The translations under genes and the position numbers were made by a program. 64,000 bases of DNA from Lelliottia nimipressuralis (lineage in GTDB: Bacteria; Pseudomonadota; Gammaproteobacteria; Enterobacterales; Enterobacteriaceae), in contig NZ_SDDX01000004.1 in NCBI RefSeq assembly GCF_004115925.1, forward strand, positions 1 through 64,000. The letters run 5' to 3'. Below the pieces are notes generated by a model. It was given only the letters and a program-made list of their open reading frames with translations. It made no database searches and was not told the origin of the DNA. Shown here piece after piece: positions 28,245-39,287 of the stretch (position 1 is the stretch's first letter; the number at the start of each line of letters is the position of its first letter).

Positions 28245-30251
28245 TTGCGTGTCAGCCGTTCTTTAACTATCAAACAAATGGCGATGGTCTCAGCCGTCAC
28301 TATGGTGTTTGTATTCGTCTTTTGCGTCATTTTGCTGTTTCATTCCGTACAGCAGAATCGCTACAACACGGCTTCGCAACTGGAAAGTATTGCCCGCTCG
28401 GTCCGTGAACCGCTTTCCGCCGCCATTCTCAAAGGGGATATCCCCGAAGCAGAAACCATCATCAAGCGCATTCAGCCTGCGGGGATCGTCAGCCGCGCGG
28501 ATGTGGTATTGCCCAATCAATTCCAGGCGTTGCGGATGAGCTTTATTCCCGAACGTCCGGTGCCGATGATGATCATGCGGCTGTTTGAGCTGCCGGTGCA
28601 GATTTCGCTCCCGCTCTATTCTCTCGAACGCCCTGCGAACCCGCAGCCGCTGGCCTATCTGGTGTTGCAGGCAGATGCCTATCGCATGCATAAGTTTGTC
28701 ATGAGCTGGATCTCCACGTTAGTGACCACTTACTTACTTTTGACGCTGATCCTGACCGTGGCGCTCACCTGGTGCATTAACCGGCTGATCGTCCATCCGC
28801 TGCGTAAAATTGCCCGAGAGCTAGACAATCTCGCCCCGCAGGACCAGGTCGGGCACCAGCTGGCCCTGCCGCGCCTGCACCACGACGATGAAATTGGCAT
28901 GCTGGTGCGGAGCTACAACATCAATCAGCAGCGCCTGATGCGTCAGCATGATGAAATCAACAGCAACGCGACCCGCTTCCCGGTCTCGGATTTGCCGAAT
29001 AAGGCATTCCTGATGGCCCTGCTGGAGCAAACCGTCGCGCGCCAGCAGACCACCGCGCTGATGGCAGTGGCCTGTGAAACCCTGCAGGACACGGCGGGCG
29101 TGCTGAAAGAGAGCCAGCGTGAAATGCTGCTCTTAACGCTGGTGGAGAAGATCAAATCGGTGCTGGCGCCGCGCATGGTACTGACGCAGGTCAGCGGCTA
29201 CGACTTTGTGATTCTGGCCCACGGTGTGAAAGAGCCGTGGCACGCCATCACATTAGGTCAGCAAGTGCTCACTGTCATTAATGAGCGGCTGCCCATCCAG
29301 GGTATCCAGCTGCGCCCAAGCGCCAGCATTGGCCTGGCGATGTATTATGGCGATCTGACGGCAGAACAACTCTATCGCCGCGCCTTCTCGGCGGCCTTTA
29401 CCGCCCGTCGTAAGGGCAAAAATCAGATCCAGTTCTTCGAGCCAGAGCAGATGGAAAAGGCGCAGCAGCGCCTGACGGAAGAGAGCGATATCCTCACGGC
29501 GCTCGATAACCACCACTTTGCGATCTGGCTCCAGCCGCAGGTGAATCTGGCCACGGGCGACGTCACCAGCGCGGAAGCGTTGCTGCGCGTCATGCAGCCA
29601 GATGGCTCATGGGAGCTGCCCGAGGGGCTTATTGAGCGCATCGAATCCTGCGGCCTGATGGTGACGGTCGGCTACTGGGTGCTGGAGGAGTCATGCCGCC
29701 AGCTTTCAGCCTGGCAGGAGCGCGGGATCAACATGCCGCTGTCGGTGAATCTGTCGGCGCTACAACTGATGCATCCGACGATGGTTTCCGAGATGCTGGA
29801 GCTGATCAACCGCTACCGCATCAAGCCGGACACCCTGATTCTGGAGGTGACGGAGAGCCGTCGCATCGACGATCCAAACGAAGCGGTGGCGATTCTGAAA
29901 CCGCTGCGCAACGCCGGTATCCGCATTGCGCTGGATGATTTCGGCATGGGTTACGCCGGTCTGCGTCAGCTCCAGCACATGAAAACGCTGCCGGTGGATG
30001 TCTTGAAGATCGATAAAACCTTCGTCGACGGCCTGCCGGACGACAGCAGCATGGTGGAAGCCATTATCCAGATGGCGCGCAGCCTGAATCTGCACGTCAT
30101 TGCCGAAGGGGTCGAAACCGAAGCCCAGCGCGACTGGCTGGCGCAGGCGGGTGTCGAAAGTGGACAAGGTTTCCTGTTTGCCCGAGCCGTTCCGGCGGAA
30201 GAGTTCGAAAAACGCTACTTTACGGGCGACAATTCTTACGTAAATGTCTAA
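28245..30251 (+). CDS. pdeK: Membrane c-di-GMP phosphodiesterase PdeK (YhjK; HAMP - degenerate GGDEF - EAL)
   Basis: PdeK is an inner-membrane protein predicted to hydrolyse c-di-GMP beside the cellulose operon, as in E. coli. Layout: an N-terminal helix, a periplasmic region, a second helix (about 155-175), a HAMP region ([14 protein letters not shown]), a GGDEF-like domain with the signature changed to SGYDF and so unlikely to be a cyclase, then an EAL domain. EAL residues are present: [35 protein letters not shown] and EGVET. The TTG at 28245 is chosen because GGAG lies 7 nt upstream and homologues begin [10 protein letters not shown]. The alternative ATG at 28218 sits inside a hairpin. 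The protein has about 668 residues. Confidence 0.9.
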   Translation: MRVSRSLTIKQMAMVSAVTMVFVFVFCVILLFHSVQQNRYNTASQLESIARSVREPLSAAILKGDIPEAETIIKRIQPAGIVSRADVVLPNQFQALRMSFIPERPVPMMIMRLFELPVQISLPLYSLERPANPQPLAYLVLQADAYRMHKFVMSWISTLVTTYLLLTLILTVALTWCINRLIVHPLRKIARELDNLAPQDQVGHQLALPRLHHDDEIGMLVRSYNINQQRLMRQHDEINSNATRFPVSDLPNKAFLMALLEQTVARQQTTALMAVACETLQDTAGVLKESQREMLLLTLVEKIKSVLAPRMVLTQVSGYDFVILAHGVKEPWHAITLGQQVLTVINERLPIQGIQLRPSASIGLAMYYGDLTAEQLYRRAFSAAFTARRKGKNQIQFFEPEQMEKAQQRLTEESDILTALDNHHFAIWLQPQVNLATGDVTSAEALLRVMQPDGSWELPEGLIERIESCGLMVTVGYWVLEESCRQLSAWQERGINMPLSVNLSALQLMHPTMVSEMLELINRYRIKPDTLILEVTESRRIDDPNEAVAILKPLRNAGIRIALDDFGMGYAGLRQLQHMKTLPVDVLKIDKTFVDGLPDDSSMVEAIIQMARSLNLHVIAEGVETEAQRDWLAQAGVESGQGFLFARAVPAEEFEKRYFTGDNSYVNV

Positions 30252-30377
30252 CTTTGTTGCTGGCTTGTTCGAGTCAGCACACAGTTTTTAACATTCATGT
30301 TTCATATTTGATCTAAGTTCATTTCTGTCATGTTTTACGGGTGTTATTTTAAAGCCGCAGGAAAGTTGTACCCATAA

Positions 30378-31697
<1,320 letters not shown>

Positions 31698-31710
31698 ATT
31701 CAGCACTTAT

Positions 31711-31738
31711 GCCCGCTCACCCTTGTCGGGGAGCGGGC
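31711..31738 (+). terminator. Hairpin after dctA
   Basis: Perfect 8-bp arms GCCCGCTC / GAGCGGGC lie 14 nt after the dctA stop. There is no clear T-run, so it is a weak terminator or an mRNA-end stabiliser. Confidence 0.5.
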
Positions 31739-31921
31739 TCCTGCGCATAATAACTGCTCATACCTGTCATACTTCGACAAGATTTTTTTCGGGTATATTT
31801 CACTTCTCGCCGTGACGTTTCGCAGAACACGCGGTCTAATCGAAGTGTTTGAACGTTATCTTCAGAGTGCTCAATGTAGTGAGACACTCTTTTTAACCAG
31901 GAATGTTGATCAGGGGTTTAC

Positions 31922-33412
31922 ATGCAGGGCACAAAAATTCGACTCTTAACCGGCGGTTTGCTGATGATGGCAGCAGCCAGTTATGTGCAGGCAGATACGC
32001 TCCAGCCCGACCCAGCCTGGCAGCAGGGCACACTGACGAATGGTTTTCAGTGGCAGGTTTTAGCCACTCCGCAACGTCCCAGTGACCGCATCGAAATTCG
32101 TCTTTCCGTCAATACCGGTTCATTAACCGAGAGCACGCAGCAGAGCGGGCTTAGCCATTTTATTCCTCGACTGGCGCTGACCCAAAGCGGCAGTTTGCAA
32201 GCAGTGCAGGTGCGTTCACTGTGGCAGCAGGGCATCGACCCGAAACGTCCACTTCCACCTGCAGTTATCTCCTACGACTACACCATGTTTAACCTCAGCC
32301 TGCCTAACAACCGTAACGACCTTCTGAAAGAGGCCCTGACGTGGCTGGGCGATACCGCCGGTAAAGTGGCGATCACCCCCGATACGGTTAACTATGCCCT
32401 GAGCAACAGCGACATGGTGGCGACCTGGCCTGCGGATACCAAAGACGGCTGGTGGCGTTACCGCCTGAAAGGCTCATCGCTGCTGGGACACGATCCGGCA
32501 GAGCCGGTCAAACAGCCGGTGGATATCGAGCAGGTCAAATCGTTCTATCAAAAATGGTACACCCCGGATGCGATGACCCTGATTGTGGTCGGCAACGTCG
32601 ACAGCCGCGCGGTGATCGAACAGATTGGCAAAACCTTTGGCGATCTGAAGGGTAAACGCGAAGTGCCTGCGCCGGTTTCAACGCTGGCCCCGCTGCGTGC
32701 CGAGCCGGTGAGCATCATGACCGACTCCGTGCGTCAGGACCGTCTGTCGCTGATGTGGGACACCCCATGGCAGCCGATTCGTGAATCCGCCGCGCTGCTG
32801 CGCTACTGGCGTGCCGATCTCGCCCGTGAAGCGCTGTTCTGGCATGTTCAGCAGACGCTCAGCAAAAACAATGCGAAGGATATCGGGATTGGCTTCGACT
32901 GCCGCGTGCTGTTCCAGCGCGGACAGTGTGCGATTAACGTGGAGTCGCCAAACGACAAACTGAACACGAATCTCAGCGTTGTCGCCAAAGAGCTGGCCAA
33001 AGTGCGTAAAGACGGCCTGGGCGAAGAAGAGTTCAACGCGCTGGTGGCCCAGAAGAATCTGGAGCTGCAAAAACTGTTTGCAACCTACGCCCGCACTGAC
33101 ACGGATATCCTGATCAGCCAGCGCATTCGCTCCCTGCAAAATCAGGTGGTGGATATCGCGCCGGAGCAGTATCAGAAACTGCGCCAGGACTTCCTGAACA
33201 GCCTGACCGTCGAGATGATTAATCAGGATCTGCGTCAGCAGTTGTCGCAAGATATGGCGCTTGTTCTGCTGCAGCCGAAAGGCGAGCCGGAATACAACAT
33301 GAAAGAGCTACAGGCCACCTGGGATGAGATCATGTCGCACGAAGAGCGTACCGCTCAGCCTGCGGCCGATGATTTGCATCAGGATGCGACGGATATTCCG
33401 CAAGCGCAGTAA
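31922..33412 (+). CDS. yhjJ: YhjJ, M16-family (insulinase-like) protein without a zinc motif
   Basis: This is a 496-residue M16-family protein (E. coli about 498) with a signal peptide (about 1-23, ending VQA), so it is probably periplasmic. Active M16 peptidases need HxxEH in the first domain. The aligned segment here reads GLSHFIPRLAL, which keeps the first His but lacks the Glu and second His. A direct zinc-peptidase activity is therefore unlikely, and a binding or chaperone role is possible. The second M16 domain follows (GNVDSRAVIEQIGKTFGDL). GGGG lies about 6 nt before the ATG. The gene is followed by a strong terminator. Confidence 0.92.
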   Translation: MQGTKIRLLTGGLLMMAAASYVQADTLQPDPAWQQGTLTNGFQWQVLATPQRPSDRIEIRLSVNTGSLTESTQQSGLSHFIPRLALTQSGSLQAVQVRSLWQQGIDPKRPLPPAVISYDYTMFNLSLPNNRNDLLKEALTWLGDTAGKVAITPDTVNYALSNSDMVATWPADTKDGWWRYRLKGSSLLGHDPAEPVKQPVDIEQVKSFYQKWYTPDAMTLIVVGNVDSRAVIEQIGKTFGDLKGKREVPAPVSTLAPLRAEPVSIMTDSVRQDRLSLMWDTPWQPIRESAALLRYWRADLAREALFWHVQQTLSKNNAKDIGIGFDCRVLFQRGQCAINVESPNDKLNTNLSVVAKELAKVRKDGLGEEEFNALVAQKNLELQKLFATYARTDTDILISQRIRSLQNQVVDIAPEQYQKLRQDFLNSLTVEMINQDLRQQLSQDMALVLLQPKGEPEYNMKELQATWDEIMSHEERTAQPAADDLHQDATDIPQAQ

Positions 33413-33427
33413 TGGCCAAAAGATAAT

Positions 33428-33458
33428 AAAACGGCAACCGATGGTTGCCGTTTTTTTT
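33428..33458 (+). terminator. Rho-independent terminator of yhjJ
   Basis: The stem AAAACGGCAACC / GGTTGCCGTTTT has a GAT loop and eight T residues. It lies between yhjJ and the convergent kdgK and could work in both directions. The same stem recurs at 37657 and 59535. Confidence 0.93.
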
Positions 33459-33486
33459 GTTTGTCAGCCGGGTGTCGTGCACGAAC

Positions 33487-34416
33487 TCAGTCAGGCATCG
33501 CCTCGCGCGGGATAATCGCCCCGCGATACTGAATCACTGTACTCGCCGTCAGATGTCCGCGTTTTGCGGCCTCCGAAGGCGTACCGCCCGTCAGGCGCAC
33601 GGCCAGATATCCGGCGCTGAACGAATCCCCCGCCGCCGTGGTATCCACCACTTTTTCTTTCGCCAGTTTCACCGCAGGGACGTCCACCACGGCAGCACCT
33701 GCCACAGAGACCAGGCAGGAATCGGCGCCACGCTTAATCACCACTTCCGACACACCGGCTTGATGCGTACGGGCGATCACGTCGTCGACCGGTTTTTCGC
33801 CCCACAGGGCATCTTCGTCATCGAGGGTTAAGAACGCGATATCGGTGCAGTTCAGCATCTGCTGATAAACCTGCTGCGTCTCTTCGCGGCTCGCCCACAG
33901 GCGCGGACGGTAGTTGTTATCGAAAATCACTTTCCCGCCGTTCGCGCGGCATTCGTGGAGCAGGGAGAGCAGTTTTTCGCGGCTGGATGGGCTTAATATC
34001 GCCAGGCTGATTCCGCTCAGGTAGAGATAATCATAGGTCGCCAGCTCTTCGCAGATGGCCGCAGATTCGTCGCTCTCCAGCCAGAATTTGGCTGCGGCTT
34101 CGTTGCGCCAGTAGTAGAACGTGCGCTCGCCGGTGCTGTCGGTCTCGATGTAGTACAGCCCCGGAAGACGATTTTCCATACGCTGAATCAGCGACGTCTG
34201 GACGTTTTCACTCTGCCAGGCTTCCAGCATCTGCTGGCTGAAGCTGTCGGTACCGAGTGCGGTCACATAGTTGACTGTCAGCGCGTCAGGGGCGACCTGA
34301 CGGGCAATATAGACCGAAGTATTCAACGTATCGCCACCAAAACCGCGGCTAACGTCCGCACCTTTTTGTGACAGCTCAATCATGCATTCGCCAATCACGG
34401 CAATTTTTTTAGACAT
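33487..34416 (-). CDS. kdgK: 2-dehydro-3-deoxygluconokinase KdgK
   Basis: KdgK phosphorylates 2-keto-3-deoxygluconate to KDPG with ATP, joining hexuronate degradation to the Entner-Doudoroff pathway. It has 309 residues, the E. coli length. PfkB-family features are seen: GECMIELSQKG at the start, FGGDTLNTSVY, and the anion-hole and catalytic motif DTTAAGDSFSAGY near the C-terminus. The start MSKKIAVIGE is chosen over an ATG 60 nt upstream because it matches homologues. In E. coli the gene is under KdgR. I did not find a certain KdgR box. Confidence 0.97.
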   Translation of the reverse strand: MSKKIAVIGECMIELSQKGADVSRGFGGDTLNTSVYIARQVAPDALTVNYVTALGTDSFSQQMLEAWQSENVQTSLIQRMENRLPGLYYIETDSTGERTFYYWRNEAAAKFWLESDESAAICEELATYDYLYLSGISLAILSPSSREKLLSLLHECRANGGKVIFDNNYRPRLWASREETQQVYQQMLNCTDIAFLTLDDEDALWGEKPVDDVIARTHQAGVSEVVIKRGADSCLVSVAGAAVVDVPAVKLAKEKVVDTTAAGDSFSAGYLAVRLTGGTPSEAAKRGHLTASTVIQYRGAIIPREAMPD

Positions 34417-34571
34417 AGTCGTGAACCTGAACCGATAAATTAATGTAAGTGTGCGCTGTGGGGATTTTATGGTCAACTATATTAAAACGTCGTTCCAAAT
34501 TTTTTTTTGAGCCAGCGCGCGTTCCGGGCAGATTCTGTCATCTTAATTTCATTTTCCCCGCCAGCTGAACA

Positions 34572-34598
34572 TAAAGTTCTCACATCCCGGGCCGATAA
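34572..34598 (+). promoter_or_regulatory. Sigma-28 (FliA) promoter of pdeH
   Basis: TAAAGTTC (34572-34579) and GCCGATAA (34591-34598) are separated by exactly 11 nt. The sigma-28 consensus is TAAAGTTT-N11-GCCGATAA, so only one base differs. The site lies 49 nt before the pdeH ATG, which fits the known flagellar class III control of pdeH in E. coli. Confidence 0.92.
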
Positions 34599-34647
34599 CC
34601 TTTTGACGAGTCCAGACACGTCATCTCTTTTCAACAGGACATCTGAA

Positions 34648-35421
34648 ATGAAGTCAGAGCAGGTTATCCAGCGGCTATGCACCACTCCGGAAGCAAGTAT
34701 TGAAAGCTTGCAGGAGCATCGCTATTGGCTGCAATGTGAGCGTGCTTATACTTATCAGCCGATTTACCGCATTGACGGCAGACTCATGGCAATTGAAATC
34801 TTAACTGTCGTGACCCACCCGTCGAATCCCACGCAGCGCATCGCTCCGGATCGCTATTTCGCCGAGGTGAGCGTACGTCAGCGTCTGGATGTGCTGGAAG
34901 AGCAGCTCGAAATGCTGGGGACGAAACGGGACTTTTTCGCCCGCCACGACATTCTGGCGTCGGTGAACGTCGACGGCCCGACGCTGATCGCGCTGCGCCA
35001 GAACCCGCAGCTGCAGAAACTGGTCGCCTCGCTGCCATGGATGCGCTTTGAGCTGGTCGAGCACGTGCGCCTGCCGCAGGACTCCTCCTTTGCCTCGATG
35101 TGCGAATTTGGCCCCCTGTGGCTGGATGATTTCGGCACGGGCATGGCGAACTTCTCTGCGTTAAGCGAAGTACGCTACGACTACATCAAAGTGGCCCGCG
35201 ACCTGTTCATCATGCTGCGCCAGACCCAGGAAGGCCGCAATTTATTCACGCTGCTATTGCAGCTGATGAATCGCTATTGCCAGGGCGTGATTGTTGAAGG
35301 CGTTGAAACGCTCGAAGAGTGGCGGGATGTGCAGAACTCCCCCGCAGCGGCCGCACAGGGGTATTTCCTCTCTCGTCCGGTACCGATGGATACGCTCGAT
35401 AACGTCATTATCACGTTGTAA
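34648..35421 (+). CDS. pdeH: Cyclic-di-GMP phosphodiesterase PdeH (YhjH)
   Basis: PdeH is a cytosolic EAL phosphodiesterase that keeps c-di-GMP low in swimming cells, relieving the YcgR brake and opposing cellulose and curli. It has 257 residues (E. coli 255). The signature reads EIL instead of EAL (AIEILTVV). The other catalytic residues are present: NVDGPTL, FELVEH, LDDFGTGMANF, YIKVARD, VEGVET and AAQGYFLSRP. The ATG at 34648 has AGGA 8 nt upstream. A longer in-frame reading back to 34507 would run through the FliA promoter and is rejected. Confidence 0.95.
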   Translation: MKSEQVIQRLCTTPEASIESLQEHRYWLQCERAYTYQPIYRIDGRLMAIEILTVVTHPSNPTQRIAPDRYFAEVSVRQRLDVLEEQLEMLGTKRDFFARHDILASVNVDGPTLIALRQNPQLQKLVASLPWMRFELVEHVRLPQDSSFASMCEFGPLWLDDFGTGMANFSALSEVRYDYIKVARDLFIMLRQTQEGRNLFTLLLQLMNRYCQGVIVEGVETLEEWRDVQNSPAAAAQGYFLSRPVPMDTLDNVIITL

Positions 35422-35543
35422 CCTCTGCTGTTTCCCAGAATAGCGCGTGGCGAACACGCGCTATTCCCGGAAGCAGCGTCCCCCTTTTTTCCCATGCCTG
35501 AGCTATATTCATGAAAGGCAAGGTAATAAAAAAGGGGATAACG

Positions 35544-37604
35544 ATGTCCAAAACCACCAGGATCGTCACCTGGGTAGCAGGGATCTTCTTGTTGTTGATT
35601 GTGGTCGCCATCATCATCATCGCGACGTTCGACTGGAACCGCCTCAAACCGACCATCAACCAGAAAGTCTCCACTGAACTGAACCGGCCTTTCGCCATTC
35701 GCGGCGATCTCGGTGTGGTCTGGGAGCGGCAGAAAGACGAAACGGGCTGGCGCAGCTGGGTGCCCTGGCCGCACGTTCATGCCAACGATATTATTCTCGG
35801 CAACCCGCCCGATATTCCGGAAGTCACCATGGTCCACCTGCCGCGCGTGGAAGCGACGCTGGCACCGTTAGCGCTGCTGACGAAAACCGTCTATCTCCCG
35901 TGGATCAAACTGCAACAGCCCGACGCGAGGCTGATTCGCCTGTCAGAGAAGAACAACAACTGGACCTTTAATCTGGCCAGCAGCGGTGAGAAAGATCCCA
36001 ATGCGCCGCCGTCGGCCTGGTCTTTCCGGCTGGATAATATTCTGTTCGATCGCGGGCGGATCGCCATCGATGACAAAGTCAGCAAAGCGGATATTGAGAT
36101 CCTGGTCGATCCGCTGGGCAAACCGCTGCCGTTCAGCGAAGTCACCGGCACCAAAGGCAAAGACGAGAAAACCCGCGTGGGCGATTACGTCTTTGGCCTG
36201 AAAGCGAAAGGGCGCTACAACGAGCAACCTCTCAGCGGGACCGGCAAAATTGGCGGCGTACTGGCGCTGCGCAGTGAAGGTACACCGTTCCCGGTGCAGG
36301 CGGATTTTCGATCGGGTAACACCCGTGTGGCGTTTGTCGGCACGGTACATGACCCGATGAAAATGGGCGGCGTCGATTTGCAGCTCAAATTCTCCGGTGA
36401 TTCGCTCGGCGAGCTGTACGACTTAACCGGCGTCCTGCTCCCGGATACGCCACCGTTTGAGACGGACGGGCGGCTGGTCGCCAAAATCGATACGGAAAAA
36501 TCGTCGGTCTTTGATTACCGCAATTTTAATGGCCGTATCGGTGACAGCGACATTCACGGCTCGCTCGCTTATACCACTGGCAAACCGCGCCCGAAACTGG
36601 AAGGTGACGTGGAATCGCGCCAGCTGCGCCTCGCCGATCTCGGGCCGTTGATTGGCGTCGATTCGGGTAAAGGCGCTCAGCAATCCAAACGCTCTGAGCA
36701 GAAGAAAGGTGAGAAAGACATTCAGCCGTCGGACAAAGTGCTGCCGTATGACCGCTTTGAAACCGACAAATGGGACGTGATGGACGCCGATGTGCGCTTC
36801 AAGGGGCGCAAAATCGAGCACGGCAGCACGCTGCCGATAAGCGACCTCTCGACCCATATCATCCTGAAAAACGCCGATCTGCGCCTGCAGCCGCTGAAAT
36901 TCGGGCTGGCGGGCGGGACCATCTCCTCCAACATTCACCTCGAAGGCGATAAAAAGCCGATGCAGGGGCGGGCCGATATTCAGGCGCGCAGGCTGAAGCT
37001 GAAACAGCTGATGCCGAACGTGGAGCTGATGCAGAAAACCCTCGGTGAAATGAACGGTGATGCTGATATTCGTGGGGTGGGGAACTCCATCGCGGCGCTG
37101 CTCGGCAGCAGCAACGGGAATCTCAAACTGCTGATGAATGACGGTCTGGTGAGCCGCAACCTGATGGAGATCCTCGGGCTGAACGTCGGCAACTTTATCA
37201 TCGGGCAGATTTTTGGTGATGATGAAGTGCGGGTGAACTGCGCGGCGGCCAATCTGGATCTGGTCAACGGCGTGGCGCGTCCGCAGATTTTTGCCTTCGA
37301 TACGGAAAATGCGGTGATCAACGTAACCGGGACGGCAAGCATGGCCTCGGAGCAGCTGGATTTAACCATCGATCCGGAGAGTAAAGGCTTCCGTATTATT
37401 ACCCTGCGTTCACCGCTTTATGTGCGCGGTTCGTTCAAAAATCCGCAGGCGGGTGTCAAAGCCGGGCCGTTGATTGCGCGCGGCGCTGTCGCGGCAGCGC
37501 TGGCAACGCTTGTCACGCCAGCGGCGGCTCTGCTGGCCCTGATTTCGCCGTCTGAAGGTGACACCAATCAGTGTCGGACGATTTTGTCGCAGATGAAAAA
37601 GTAA
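35544..37604 (+). CDS. yhjG: AsmA-family protein YhjG
   Basis: This is a 686-residue AsmA-family protein with one N-terminal membrane helix (about 8-28, FLLLIVVAIIIIATF) and a large periplasmic part of beta character. Relatives such as TamB, YhdP and YdbH carry phospholipids between the membranes. Whether YhjG does so is not settled. Recognisable segments are FDWNRLKPTINQKVS, GDYVFGLKAKGRY and a C-terminal AsmA_2-type region with ITLRSPLYVRG. The ATG at 35544 has GGGG about 7 nt upstream and matches homologues. ATG 35511 is an alternative start. The next gene is convergent. Confidence 0.93.
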   Translation: MSKTTRIVTWVAGIFLLLIVVAIIIIATFDWNRLKPTINQKVSTELNRPFAIRGDLGVVWERQKDETGWRSWVPWPHVHANDIILGNPPDIPEVTMVHLPRVEATLAPLALLTKTVYLPWIKLQQPDARLIRLSEKNNNWTFNLASSGEKDPNAPPSAWSFRLDNILFDRGRIAIDDKVSKADIEILVDPLGKPLPFSEVTGTKGKDEKTRVGDYVFGLKAKGRYNEQPLSGTGKIGGVLALRSEGTPFPVQADFRSGNTRVAFVGTVHDPMKMGGVDLQLKFSGDSLGELYDLTGVLLPDTPPFETDGRLVAKIDTEKSSVFDYRNFNGRIGDSDIHGSLAYTTGKPRPKLEGDVESRQLRLADLGPLIGVDSGKGAQQSKRSEQKKGEKDIQPSDKVLPYDRFETDKWDVMDADVRFKGRKIEHGSTLPISDLSTHIILKNADLRLQPLKFGLAGGTISSNIHLEGDKKPMQGRADIQARRLKLKQLMPNVELMQKTLGEMNGDADIRGVGNSIAALLGSSNGNLKLLMNDGLVSRNLMEILGLNVGNFIIGQIFGDDEVRVNCAAANLDLVNGVARPQIFAFDTENAVINVTGTASMASEQLDLTIDPESKGFRIITLRSPLYVRGSFKNPQAGVKAGPLIARGAVAAALATLVTPAAALLALISPSEGDTNQCRTILSQMKK

Positions 37605-37656
37605 CGAGGCGTGTGATGCTCTCAACCAGCCCTCTCCCGAATGAGAGGGTTAACAG

Positions 37657-37687
37657 AAAAAAAACGGCAACCCGAGGTTGCCGTTTT
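37657..37687. terminator. Bidirectional terminator between yhjG and yhjE
   Basis: The stem AAAACGGCAACC / GGTTGCCGTTTT has a CGA loop, an A-run on the left and a T-run on the right, so it should work on both strands. Just upstream, at 37630-37649, is a second hairpin, CCCTCTC / GAGAGGG. Confidence 0.92.
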
Positions 37688-37690
37688 TAG

Positions 37691-39013
37691 TTATAAAGAC
37701 TGATGCCGCGTTTCGTGCGTCAACAGCAGCGCAATCAGCGTTAACCCTGCCATCGCCGCCAGATACACGCCCACGTAGAACAGCCCATAGTTCGCCTGCA
37801 GCCAGGTGGCGATATACGGCGCGACAGAGGCACCCAGAATCGATGACACGTTATAGGAGAACGACGCGCCGGTGTAACGCACTTCGGTCGGGAACAGCTC
37901 CGGCAGCAGCGCACCCATCGGGCCAAAGGTCAGCCCCATCAGGCTCAAACCAATCAGTAAGTAAGCCATCACCAGCGCAGGGCTACCTGAACCCAGCAGC
38001 GGTGGGAAGACGAACAGTGCGAAGAGAATAATCAGCGACGTAATCACGATCATGCTTGAGCGACGGCCAAATTTATCCGCCAGCAGCCCGGCGATCGGCA
38101 CCATCACGCCGAAACCGATCACCGCCATCATCAGCATCCACAGCACTTCATTGCGCGGCAGACCAAGGCCCACGGGGGCTGCTGCGGTACTGAAGGTCAT
38201 GGAGTAGACCGTCATAATATAAAACAGCGTATAGGTCGCCAGCATGATGAAGGTGCCGAGTACCGTTACGCGAAGGTGTTTGGTCAGCAGCGTGCCCAGC
38301 GGGATTTTCACCTGCTTTTTCGCCGCCGCGACTTTGGCGAACACCGGCGTCTCATGCAGGGAAACGCGCACATACAGGCCGATCAGCACCAGCACTGCCG
38401 AGAAGATAAACGGAATACGCCAGCCCCAGCTCATGAACTGCTCGTCGGTCAGCAGCCAGGAGAGCAGCAGGAAGGTGCCGTTCGCGAAGAAGAAGCCAAT
38501 CGGCGCGCCCAATTGCGGGAAAGAGCCGTACAGCGCGCGTTTACGCGGTGGCGCATTTTCTGTCGCCAGCAGCGCCGCGCCGCCCCACTCACCGCCAAGC
38601 CCCAGGCCCTGACCAAAACGCGCCAGCGCCAGCAGCATCGGCGCCAGAATACCGATCGTTTCGTAGGTCGGCAGCAGGCCAATCGCTACGGTAGAAATCC
38701 CCATCGTCAGCAGCGACGCTACCAGCGTCACTTTACGCCCGACGCGGTCGCCAAAGTGTCCGAAGACCGCCGAACCAATCGGACGTGCGATAAAGGCGAT
38801 AGCAAACGTAGCCAGCGATTGCAGCGTTGCAGCCGTCGGATCACCCTGCGGGAAGAAAATATGCGGAAAAACGATGACCGCGGCGGTTGCGTAAATATAG
38901 AAATCGAAGAATTCGATAGCGGTGCCAATCAGGGAGGCAACGACGACTTTATTACGCGAGTTTACCGGCGTGCTTTCCGGTTCTGAATCGAGAGTTGTGG
39001 CTGTGGCTTGCAT
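37691..39013 (-). CDS. yhjE: MHS-family MFS transporter YhjE
   Basis: This is a 440-residue inner-membrane transporter of the metabolite:H+ symporter branch (as ProP, ShiA, KgtP), the E. coli length. About 12 membrane helices are seen. The MFS motif GHFGDRVGRK lies between helices 2 and 3, and a related ADKFGRRSS between 8 and 9. The substrate is not known with certainty. The start MQATATTLDSE is preceded by an AT-rich 270-bp region that contains nothing else I can name. Confidence 0.94.
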   Translation of the reverse strand: MQATATTLDSEPESTPVNSRNKVVVASLIGTAIEFFDFYIYATAAVIVFPHIFFPQGDPTAATLQSLATFAIAFIARPIGSAVFGHFGDRVGRKVTLVASLLTMGISTVAIGLLPTYETIGILAPMLLALARFGQGLGLGGEWGGAALLATENAPPRKRALYGSFPQLGAPIGFFFANGTFLLLSWLLTDEQFMSWGWRIPFIFSAVLVLIGLYVRVSLHETPVFAKVAAAKKQVKIPLGTLLTKHLRVTVLGTFIMLATYTLFYIMTVYSMTFSTAAAPVGLGLPRNEVLWMLMMAVIGFGVMVPIAGLLADKFGRRSSMIVITSLIILFALFVFPPLLGSGSPALVMAYLLIGLSLMGLTFGPMGALLPELFPTEVRYTGASFSYNVSSILGASVAPYIATWLQANYGLFYVGVYLAAMAGLTLIALLLTHETRHQSL

Positions 39014-39287
39014 AAAATTTTCTTATTGTTTGGTCTGACGAAAGGCCATATTACGCATAGCAAAAGCGACATTTCAATCTGTAACAAGGGCGCGACGCGG
39101 TGAGAAAAGCAGCAAAAAGCGGATAATATTCAGGCTGACGAAATAGCTTCCATGAAATGCTTCACAAAATTCAAATATCAGTTGATAAAACTGGTTTTTG
39201 GTTAAATAAAAGTTACAGGCTGGATTTATATGCTGAAATGGTGAATCGGGCTGAAACTTTGCATTCTTATTCAGCCCGATACGCCAT

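Noticed and set aside
30300-30330. CRP site upstream of dctA
   Set aside because: TTTGA-N6-TTCAT has several mismatches to TGTGA-N6-TCACA. It is expected from E. coli regulation but not supported well enough here.
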